Assembly (NCBI GenBank): GCA_947478315.1
Contig: CANJWF010000019.1
Coordinates: forward strand, 1-11,958
Length of the DNA: 11,958 nucleotides
Direction: 5' to 3'
Origin: Sphingobacteriaceae bacterium
Lineage (GTDB): Bacteria; Bacteroidota; Bacteroidia; Sphingobacteriales; Sphingobacteriaceae
Shown: piece after piece, positions 7,280 through 11,958 of the stretch
How the letters are laid out: each line of letters starts with the position of its first letter
Position numbering within the stretch: position 1 is the stretch's first letter
Notes under the pieces: generated by a model
What the model was told of the DNA's origin: nothing
The model's input: the letters and a program-made list of their open reading frames with translations, nothing else
Databases searched by the model: none
Position numbers and translations under genes: made by a program

Positions 7280-7291
7280 GAGCTTTTTTTG

Positions 7292-7320
7292 CTACTTTTT
7301 TTCGCGAAGAAAAAAAGTAG
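7292..7320. repeat. Perfect 12-bp T/A-rich hairpin
   Basis: CTACTTTTTTTC (7292-7303) pairs perfectly with GAAAAAAAGTAG (7309-7320) around GCGAA. No T-run follows the stem on either strand (on minus it is followed by GCAAAAAAAG), so it is not a standard terminator. Palindromes of this form occur between genes in many Bacteroidota, from memory. Confidence 0.55.
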
Positions 7321-7421
7321 AGGTATGAGCGATGGACTTTTTGAGGACGGACTAATTACTGTCGGTTTTAGAAACTTTGTTAAAGTTGCCAACTTAATTG
7401 ACATTGCCCTGTAAGTATGAA

Positions 7422-7520
7422 ACCATCATACAGAGGCTTTACGCAAAGGGGCATGAAACTTGCCAAGCCATGCATGAAGACAAAAAAATAAACACGAACG
7501 AATTATTCTAATGAAATAAC
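7422..7520 (+). repeat. Dispersed intergenic repeat, copy A
   Basis: The longest copy of a degenerate repeat that recurs at 10397-10454, 10517-10590 and 10739-10790. The left block begins ACCATCAT, passes through CAAAGGGGCATGAAACTTGC and ends AAGCCATGCATGA. The right block contains ACGAATTATT and AATGAAATAACA. The first 60 bp match copy B at roughly 45 positions by eye, and 7454-7481 matches copy C at 24 of 28. Confidence 0.65.
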
Positions 7521-7563
7521 ACTTTTAAACGCTGATAAGTAAACAGTTATTGATAAAAAAAGA

Positions 7564-8016
7564 TTATTTCCCTGCCGTTTTAAAATATTTAAAAGGAACA
7601 AAAAGCATTCCGAAATTTTCTCCATCCCTTTTGTTTAGATATTTGTGATGAATTTTATGAGCACGTTTTATACCTCGTATATAGCTATTTTTGGAGTTAC
7701 GTCCTATTTTAAAACGTTGATGTATGATAACATCGTGTACCATAAAATAAGCCATTCCATATAACGAAATACCTACACCTACGTATAGCCTCATGTCGTT
7801 ATACATCAATCCTGTTACATAACAATATACACTAGGTATTGCGAAAATAAGGAAAAAAGCATCATTTTTTTCAAAAAATCCAGTATGTCCCTGATGATGG
7901 TCTCGATGTAAGTGCCACAGCAAACCATGCATAACGTATTTATGCGTAAACCAAGCAACAAACTCCATTGCCGCAAAAGTTCCTATTGTTACCGAAATGT
8001 TAATTAATATCTTCAT
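7564..8016 (-). CDS. crtZ: Beta-carotene hydroxylase CrtZ
   Basis: A 150-residue membrane-bound di-iron hydroxylase of the fatty acid hydroxylase superfamily. It would hydroxylate the rings of beta-carotene to give cryptoxanthin and zeaxanthin. All histidine clusters are present: H25-x4-H30 (HKYVMH), H35/H37/H40/H41 (HLHRDHH), H94/H99 (HDVIIHQRF) and H120/H123/H124 (HKIHH). Hydrophobic segments lie between them, and the length is usual for bacterial CrtZ. The ATG directly follows the TAA of the upstream aminotransferase gene (TAAATG on the minus strand), so translation is probably coupled. The expected partner crtYcd is displaced 560 bp downstream by a repeat-filled gap. Confidence 0.95.
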   Translation of the reverse strand: MKILINISVTIGTFAAMEFVAWFTHKYVMHGLLWHLHRDHHQGHTGFFEKNDAFFLIFAIPSVYCYVTGLMYNDMRLYVGVGISLYGMAYFMVHDVIIHQRFKIGRNSKNSYIRGIKRAHKIHHKYLNKRDGENFGMLFVPFKYFKTAGK

Positions 8017-9222
8017 TTACTTTTCGTATCTACCGGGATATTCTTGTAATCCTTTTTCGAGGCATATCATTGCATTTTTAAGATGCTCCTCGTTTAACAC
8101 ATAGGCTAATCTCACTTCGTTTTGACCTTTACCAATGGTAGAATAAAAACCTGTTGCAGGAGCCATCATAACCGTTTGATTTTGATAGCTAAATTTCTCT
8201 AACATCCATTGACAAAATCGATCCGAATTATCAATAGGTAGTCGGGCTACCACATAAAAAGCACCTCCTGGATTAGGACAAAACACACCATCGATGCGAT
8301 TGAGTGCAGAAACCAACAAATCTCTTCGTTTGGTATATTCTTGTTTTACATTTTCAAAATAACTGTCGGGAGTGTCTATTGCTGCTTCTGCCGCTATTTG
8401 TGCAACCAATGGAGGGCTTAATCTAGCCTGTGCAAATTTTAGGGCAGTTTGAATAACAGCTTTATTTTTTGTAACCAAACAGCCCAAGCGTGCTCCACAG
8501 GCACTATATCTTTTAGACACCGAATCCACCATAATTACATGCTCTTCCAATCCGTCTAAATGTAAAGGAGAAACGAAAGGATGACCGCTGTAGCAAAACT
8601 CTCTATACGCTTCATCAGAGATAAGGTATAAGTCATATTTTAATACCAATACCTTTAAGGCTTCTAATTCCTCTTTAGAATATAAGTAACCCGTAGGATT
8701 ATTGGGAGAGCAGATAATAATCCCTTTTGTTTTAGAGGTAATTAATTTTTCAAATTCCTCAATAGGAGGGAGAGCAAAACCTGTTTCAATGTGTGAAGTA
8801 ATAGGTTTAACATTGACTCCTGCACTACATGCAAAACTATTGTAATTAGCATAGAAAGGTTCGGGAGAAATGATTTCTTCGCCAGTATCAAAACACGACT
8901 GCATAGCAATAGTCAATGCTTCAGACCCCCCATTGGTTACCAAAATATCTTCAGATGTAATATGTTGATAGCCAAATTTTTGGTAATATTCTGTTAGTTT
9001 TTTTCTATAACTCAATCGACCTTCCGATGCAGTGTACGCCCAAACCTTAAAATCTATATTTTTAATAGCATCCAACATTGCCGTTGGAGTTTCAATATCG
9101 GGTTGACCAATATTTAGATGATAAACCGTTTTACCCTCAGCTTTCGCTTGGTCAGCAAAGGGAGTTAATTTACGAATGGGCGACTCGGGCATTGCTAGCC
9201 CTTTTGTTGAAATCTTCGGCAT
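8017..9222 (-). CDS. Class I PLP-dependent aminotransferase
   Basis: A 401-residue fold-type I aminotransferase. Motifs are YHLNIGQPDIETP (34-46), NGGSEAL (97-103), NNPTG (174-178, Asn175), SDEAY (202-206, Asp203 on the PLP ring), the Schiff-base lysine Lys237 in SVSKRYSACGARLG, and a late RLAYV segment with the carboxylate-binding arginine. Its amino acid specificity is not readable. The start at ATG 9222 is chosen because PKISTKG followed by MPESPIRKL is the familiar N terminus of this subfamily; the frame can be extended ten codons to 9252, but that extension contains the promoter box 9234-9227. It is divergent from the aromatic leader and pheA, so a role in aromatic amino acid transamination is plausible. 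Its stop abuts crtZ. Confidence 0.9.
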   Translation of the reverse strand: MPKISTKGLAMPESPIRKLTPFADQAKAEGKTVYHLNIGQPDIETPTAMLDAIKNIDFKVWAYTASEGRLSYRKKLTEYYQKFGYQHITSEDILVTNGGSEALTIAMQSCFDTGEEIISPEPFYANYNSFACSAGVNVKPITSHIETGFALPPIEEFEKLITSKTKGIIICSPNNPTGYLYSKEELEALKVLVLKYDLYLISDEAYREFCYSGHPFVSPLHLDGLEEHVIMVDSVSKRYSACGARLGCLVTKNKAVIQTALKFAQARLSPPLVAQIAAEAAIDTPDSYFENVKQEYTKRRDLLVSALNRIDGVFCPNPGGAFYVVARLPIDNSDRFCQWMLEKFSYQNQTVMMAPATGFYSTIGKGQNEVRLAYVLNEEHLKNAMICLEKGLQEYPGRYEK

Positions 9223-9226
9223 GTTA

Positions 9227-9234
9227 CAAATATA
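9227..9234 (-). promoter_or_regulatory. -7 box TATATTTG for the leftward aminotransferase gene
   Basis: On the minus strand TATATTTG (9234-9227) matches TAnnTTTG exactly and lies only 4 bp before ATG 9222. The transcript would then begin at or very near the start codon, giving a leaderless or nearly leaderless mRNA. A TTTG lies 15 bp upstream of the box, shorter than the usual 17-23 bp. Confidence 0.5.
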
Positions 9235-9300
9235 GTTGCTTGATAATGTCAAAAAAATATTTTTTTAGGTGCTTTACTATCCAATATTGGGCATTTAATT

Positions 9301-9308
9301 TATATTTG
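9301..9308 (+). promoter_or_regulatory. -7 box TATATTTG for the aromatic leader and pheA
   Basis: An exact TAnnTTTG match, followed by CG as often seen. Transcription would start near 9313-9316, about 28 nt before the leader peptide ATG. A -33 element is not obvious; TTGG at 9287-9290 is too close. The box is 67 bp from the divergent box at 9227-9234, so one regulator site could affect both. Confidence 0.6.
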
Positions 9309-9341
9309 CGAATACATTGTGTTTGTTAAATATAAAATGTT

Positions 9342-9419
9342 ATGAATTCCATCAATTCCTACTGGTATGCTTGTTGGTTCTTTTTTAGAACAAGGGGGAT
9401 TGTTATGTTAATGAATTAA
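9342..9419 (+). CDS. Aromatic amino acid leader peptide of pheA
   Basis: A 25-codon ORF, ATG 9342 to TAA 9417-9419, located between a promoter box and a Rho-independent terminator in front of pheA. Residues 7-15 read YWYACWFFF: two Tyr, two Trp and three consecutive Phe, seven aromatics in nine codons. That is the defining feature of leader peptides used for ribosome-mediated attenuation, where scarcity of the charged tRNA stalls the ribosome. The three Phe codons (9378-9386) are the last control codons and fit the downstream prephenate dehydratase; the Trp and Tyr codons suggest that all three aromatic amino acids are sensed. The start is preceded by A/T-rich sequence without a Shine-Dalgarno site, normal for the phylum. 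The peptide is likely unstable and without function of its own. Confidence 0.85.
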   Translation: MNSINSYWYACWFFFRTRGIVMLMN

Positions 9420-9449
9420 ATAAATATTTGAAGAGATAACATAAGTCCC
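9396..9449 (+). promoter_or_regulatory. Candidate antiterminator of the pheA attenuator
   Basis: TTATGTTA (9403-9410), inside the last leader codons, is perfectly complementary to TAACATAA (9437-9444). After a small internal loop, GGGA (9396-9399) can pair with TCCC (9446-9449). This helix uses 9443-9449, part of the 5' arm of the terminator, so the two folds exclude each other. A ribosome stalled on Trp12-Phe15 (9375-9386) would leave 9403-9410 free and favour antitermination; one that reaches the stop at 9417 would cover it and allow termination. Drawn by eye, without energy calculation. Confidence 0.65.
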
Positions 9450-9477
9450 GACCCAATAAGAGTCGGGACTTTTTTTT
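9443..9477 (+). terminator. Rho-independent terminator (attenuator) before pheA
   Basis: AAGTCCCGAC (9443-9452) pairs perfectly with GTCGGGACTT (9462-9471) around a 9-nt loop, and the run of eight T ends at 9477. It is the only strong intrinsic terminator in the window. It lies 23 nt after the leader peptide stop and 55 nt before pheA, so it would terminate the leader transcript rather than a preceding gene. Confidence 0.9.
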
Positions 9478-9532
9478 ACCAAAAAGCAGAAATAATTAAA
9501 CAGATTTTTTGTCGTTTAAATTGTAAATCGAT

Positions 9533-10357
9533 ATGGTGCAAAAAGTGGCTATACAAGGTATTAGAGCCTCATTTCATGAAGAAGCTGCTGTTAAGTTTTT
9601 TGGTCAACATGTTCAAATAATTCCTTGTACATCTTTTAGGCAAACTTTTGAGTCTTTAAAAGAAGGGCATTGTGATTATTTGGTGATGGCTATTGAAAAC
9701 TCCACCGCGGGCAGTTTAATGAATAACTATGGATTATTAAGAGATTACAAATTTCCCATAATAGGCGAAATATATTTGCCCATTAAATTACATTTACTGG
9801 CTTTGCCAGGTGTTCAATTGTCAGAGATTAAGCAAGTGATTTCTCATCCTGTTGCATTGCAGCAATGTGCCGATTTTTTATTAGAACATCCTGAATGGCA
9901 AATTGTAGAAAGTAGTGATACTGCCGCGTGTGCAAAAAAAATCAAAGAAGAAAAGTCCTTAAATGTGGCGGCTATTGCTAACGCTACAGCTGCACAAGTA
10001 TATGACCTTAATATATTAGAGAGAGGGGTAGAATCTAGTAAGAAAAATTTCACTCGTTTTTTAATCATTGCCAAAGAGGTTATAGATACTCCCAAAAAGG
10101 CTAACAAATCATCACTATGTTTTCAAGTCGGTAATGCCATAGGAACATTGGCGAAAGTTTTAAATATATTCGCAGAATATCGAATAAACATAGATAAAAT
10201 ACAATCCATGCCTATTGTCGGTCAGCCGAATCAATATAATTTTTATGTTGATATAGAATGGAATCATCAACATGATTACGACAGTGCTATCAGAAATGTG
10301 CTAAAATATACCATCAATTTCAATATCATGGGAGAATATCAGCGGTTTGTCATGTAG
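9533..10357 (+). CDS. pheA: Prephenate dehydratase with ACT domain
   Basis: A 274-residue monofunctional cytoplasmic enzyme converting prephenate to phenylpyruvate, the committed step to phenylalanine. The catalytic domain shows AIENSTAGS (53-61), SHPVALQQC (104-112) and KNFTRF (171-176, with the catalytic Thr174). An ACT domain occupies about 193-272, with GTLAKVL (204-210) where phenylalanine normally binds. The ESRP motif of many other prephenate dehydratases reads QSMP here (224-227), so feedback binding may differ, although this may be normal in Bacteroidota. There is no chorismate mutase domain; that activity is encoded 473 bp downstream in the DAHP synthase fusion. Expression is predicted to be controlled by the leader peptide and terminator directly upstream. 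GTG 9536 is an alternative start of no consequence. Confidence 0.95.
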   Translation: MVQKVAIQGIRASFHEEAAVKFFGQHVQIIPCTSFRQTFESLKEGHCDYLVMAIENSTAGSLMNNYGLLRDYKFPIIGEIYLPIKLHLLALPGVQLSEIKQVISHPVALQQCADFLLEHPEWQIVESSDTAACAKKIKEEKSLNVAAIANATAAQVYDLNILERGVESSKKNFTRFLIIAKEVIDTPKKANKSSLCFQVGNAIGTLAKVLNIFAEYRINIDKIQSMPIVGQPNQYNFYVDIEWNHQHDYDSAIRNVLKYTINFNIMGEYQRFVM

Positions 10358-10396
10358 TTTAAGTGTTTATCTGCTACTTTATATTCACTAAAATCG

Positions 10397-10454
10397 ACCA
10401 TCATGGAAAGTCTCAACACAAAGGGGTATGAACCTTGCGAAGCACGTACGAATA
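10397..10454 (+). repeat. Dispersed intergenic repeat, copy B (left block only)
   Basis: ACCATCAT, then CACAAAGGGGTATGAA, CTTGCGAAGC and GTACGAATAC align with the left 60 bp of copy A at about 45 positions by eye. The preceding TAAAATC is shared with copy D. The right block does not follow directly; copy C starts 60 bp later. Confidence 0.6.
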
Positions 10455-10516
10455 CTCTCTAGAAACAAGCACTAGTGAATAATACGTTTTGGCATAATCG
10501 GCACTTCGCAGTCCAT

Positions 10517-10590
10517 TGAAACTTGCGGAGCCATGCATGAGTACCTTTAAGTACAAACAACAACGAATAATTTTATTTTAATGAAATCAA
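10517..10590 (+). repeat. Dispersed intergenic repeat, copy C (core and right block)
   Basis: TGAAACTTGC then GAGCCATGCATGAGTAC matches 7454-7481 of copy A at 24 of 28 positions. The right block CAACGAATAAT followed by TTTTAATGAAATCAACA matches the end of copy A. Copies B and C together could be one element with an internal insertion, or two truncated copies in tandem. Confidence 0.6.
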
Positions 10591-10654
10591 CATATTTTTG
10601 AAAAAGGAGCAGGCTTATTGTACTATCTCTTTCCTAGTTAGAATTAGGCTTTAG

Positions 10655-10677
10655 TACATTTGTATCGTTTAAATTTG
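10655..10677 (+). promoter_or_regulatory. Two -7 boxes upstream of the DAHP synthase/chorismate mutase gene
   Basis: TACATTTG (10655-10662) and TAAATTTG (10670-10677) both match TAnnTTTG exactly, and the second is followed by the common CA. Either would give a 5' untranslated region of about 145-165 nt. They suggest that the gene can be transcribed independently of the pheA attenuator. Confidence 0.45.
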
Positions 10678-10738
10678 CAAAGGAATAGGCAATGCCATTC
10701 AAAAATTAATACACATGAATCTATAAATTATTTTCAGA

Positions 10739-10790
10739 TAAAATCCGCCATGTAGAGCCTTTACAAAAAGGTATATTAAGATGCTTAGGC
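10739..10790 (+). repeat. Dispersed intergenic repeat, copy D (diverged)
   Basis: TAAAATC followed by CGCCAT, GTAGAGCCTTTACAAAAAGG, TAT and GCTTAGGC aligns with the left block of copies A and B, but more weakly. It is bracketed by TATTTTCAGATRAAA at 10729-10743 and 10822-10836. Confidence 0.4.
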
Positions 10791-10830
10791 GATTCAATCT
10801 GACCATTAAAAAAAACCAAACTATTTTCAG

Positions 10831-11934
10831 ATGAAAACAGATTTAAAAGTAAATCCACTTTCTCAATGGATTCAAACTAAGGGAGATATAGCTATCATTG
10901 CGGGTCCATGTAGTGCAGAAACAGAAGAACAGTTATTAGCAACCGCACGTTTACTAGCACAAACAGGTAAGGTAGATGTTTTGCGTGCAGGTATATGGAA
11001 ACCAAGAACACGTCCAGGAGAATTCGAAGGCATAGGAAAAGAAGGTTTAACGTGGTTAAACAAAGCTAAAAAAGAAACAGGTTTACCCATAGCAGTTGAG
11101 GTAGCTAATGCCAAACATGTCGAAGAATCGTTAGCCGCAGGCGTTGATATTTTATGGGTTGGTGCGCGTTCTACCGTTAATCCTTTTACCGTGCAAGAAA
11201 TCGCAGATGCATTGCAGGGAGTTGATATTCCTGTGATGGTAAAAAATCCTGTTAATCCCGATTTGTCACTATGGATGGGAGCGTTAGAGCGCATTAATAG
11301 AGCTGGAGTAACTAAATTGGCAGCCATTCATCGCGGATTTAGTTCGTTTGAAAAAACAGCTTTTAGAAATGAGCCTATGTGGGATTTAGCTATTGCATTG
11401 AAGACACATATCCCCGAATTACCTATCATTTGTGACCCAAGCCATATTTGCGGAACGCGTGATTTGATTTCTTATATCTCTCAACGAGCTATTGATTTAG
11501 ATATGCAAGGTTTGATGATTGAAGCTCATATCGATCCTAGTATAGCTTGGACGGATGCCAAACAACAAGTTACTCCAGCAGTTTTGTCAGATATTGTAGC
11601 ACATTTAACAGTGCGTAAATCCGACCCGAAAAACGTTGAGTTTGCAGATAAGCTCACGGAACTTCGTCGTCAAATAGATAAATTAGATGATTTGATGGTA
11701 CAAAAAATGGCTGAGAGAATGGCTTTAGTTGAAAAAATTGGAGAATACAAACGCGATAATAACGTAACGGTCTTTCAAGTCAATCGATGGGATGAAATAT
11801 TGCAAAAGAGAACATCTTACGCCAAGGCATTAAAGTTAGATGTTCATTTTGTTGAAAAAATGTTTGAACTGATACATAGCGAATCTATTCGGATGCAAAC
11901 AGAAATTATGAATCAACCCAATCAAGCCGTATAA
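10831..11934 (+). CDS. Bifunctional DAHP synthase / chorismate mutase (AroQ type)
   Basis: A 367-residue fusion. The first part (about 1-260) is a type I-beta, KDO8P-synthase-like DAHP synthase that condenses phosphoenolpyruvate and erythrose-4-phosphate, the entry to the shikimate pathway. It shows GPCSAE (25-30, metal ligand Cys27), KPRTRPGEFEG (57-67), ARSTVNPF (112-119), IHRGFSS (166-172, His167), CDPSH (201-205) and EAHIDP (231-236, Glu231). The second part (about 271-360) is an all-helical AroQ chorismate mutase with LRRQIDKLDD, VEKIGEYKR and a final helix ELIHSESIRMQ, converting chorismate to prephenate. A C-terminal mutase is the arrangement known in Bacteroidota, where it can also mediate feedback control of the synthase. 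Prephenate made here is the substrate of PheA. The ATG overlaps the copy of TATTTTCAGATRAAA at 10822-10836. Confidence 0.95.
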   Translation: MKTDLKVNPLSQWIQTKGDIAIIAGPCSAETEEQLLATARLLAQTGKVDVLRAGIWKPRTRPGEFEGIGKEGLTWLNKAKKETGLPIAVEVANAKHVEESLAAGVDILWVGARSTVNPFTVQEIADALQGVDIPVMVKNPVNPDLSLWMGALERINRAGVTKLAAIHRGFSSFEKTAFRNEPMWDLAIALKTHIPELPIICDPSHICGTRDLISYISQRAIDLDMQGLMIEAHIDPSIAWTDAKQQVTPAVLSDIVAHLTVRKSDPKNVEFADKLTELRRQIDKLDDLMVQKMAERMALVEKIGEYKRDNNVTVFQVNRWDEILQKRTSYAKALKLDVHFVEKMFELIHSESIRMQTEIMNQPNQAV

Positions 11935-11945
11935 CATAAAAGGGT

Positions 11946-11958
11946 ATGAACTCACAAA
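11946..11958 (+). CDS. Possible start of the next gene (cut by window edge)
   Basis: ATG at 11946, preceded by AAAAGGGT and 11 bp after the upstream stop, opens MNSQ before the window ends. In Bacteroidota a prephenate dehydrogenase often neighbours these genes, but four codons cannot show that. The bases AAGGGTATGAAC also resemble part of the dispersed repeat (AAGGGGTATGAAC in copy B), so this may be another repeat copy. Confidence 0.25.

Larger units (their letters stand above)
7005..7563. other. Repeat-rich gap between crtZ and crtYcd
   Basis: These 559 bp separate two carotenoid genes that are often adjacent in relatives. The gap holds a leftward promoter box (7059-7066), a doubtful small ORF (7086-7196), a long imperfect inverted repeat (7210-7279), a perfect T/A-rich hairpin (7292-7320), a short ATG frame of 29 codons at 7325-7414 that I do not consider a gene, and copy A of a dispersed repeat (7422-7520). 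No conserved protein was recognised. Confidence 0.7.
10358..10830. other. Repeat-filled gap between pheA and the DAHP synthase gene
   Basis: This 473-bp interval interrupts a gene pair that would otherwise form an aromatic operon. It holds repeat copies B, C and D, two exact -7 promoter boxes (10655-10662, 10670-10677) and a short direct repeat. No protein-coding gene was recognised. A 17-codon frame from ATG 10781 overlaps the next start as ATGA but has no recognisable content and no aromatic run. Confidence 0.7.

Noticed and set aside
7325..7414. A 29-codon ATG frame in the carotenoid gap
   Set aside because: No recognisable family, it sits in repeat-like sequence with small AACTTT/AAAGTT palindromes, and it lacks a promoter or ribosome site.
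10781..10834. A 17-codon frame overlapping the DAHP synthase start as ATGA, considered as a second leader peptide
   Set aside because: It has only scattered Phe residues, no aromatic run, no terminator after it and lies partly in repeat copy D. It is probably chance.
1..11958. CRISPR arrays, tRNA or rRNA genes, phage or defence systems
   Set aside because: No regularly spaced short repeats, no cloverleaf or rRNA sequence, and no recognisable defence proteins were seen on either strand.

Overview
The window looks like a chromosomal piece of a pigmented member of the Bacteroidota. The DNA is AT-rich, exact or near-exact TAnnTTTG -7 promoter boxes lie upstream of several genes, and Shine-Dalgarno sequences are largely absent. 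The gene content (fused DAHP synthase/chorismate mutase, CrtYcd-type lycopene cyclase, stand-alone heptose-phosphate kinase) fits the same phylum. I cannot place it below phylum level.

Left part (1-4051): the tail and terminal repeat of an IS5-like insertion sequence abut the stop codon of a NUDIX hydrolase gene. A gap with possible gene debris follows, then a rightward run: class I aminotransferase, RfaE1/HldA-type sugar kinase, a TfoX-N-domain protein and a VOC-fold protein. A family 2 glycosyltransferase (4272-5318) follows a perfect 14-bp palindrome.

Middle, leftward (9222 down to 5371): a second class I aminotransferase abuts crtZ (carotene hydroxylase). A 559-bp repeat-rich gap separates these from crtYcd (lycopene cyclase), which overlaps a TTG-started queG (tRNA epoxyqueuosine reductase). 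CrtYcd and CrtZ would turn lycopene into beta-carotene and then zeaxanthin. Phytoene synthase and desaturase are not in the window.

Right part (9301-11934): the aromatic amino acid genes. A promoter box is followed by a 25-codon leader peptide containing YWYACWFFF, a Rho-independent terminator and pheA (prephenate dehydratase with ACT domain). A competing pairing that would block the terminator can be drawn. This is the hallmark of ribosome-mediated attenuation and is the most interesting signal here. After a 473-bp gap filled with diverged copies of the same repeat family that splits the carotenoid genes, a bifunctional DAHP synthase/chorismate mutase gene follows with its own promoter boxes. 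Together these two enzymes supply the entry step of the shikimate pathway, chorismate to prephenate, and prephenate to phenylpyruvate; the divergent aminotransferase could provide a final transamination.

All functional calls are from reading motifs in the translations; no database search was possible.
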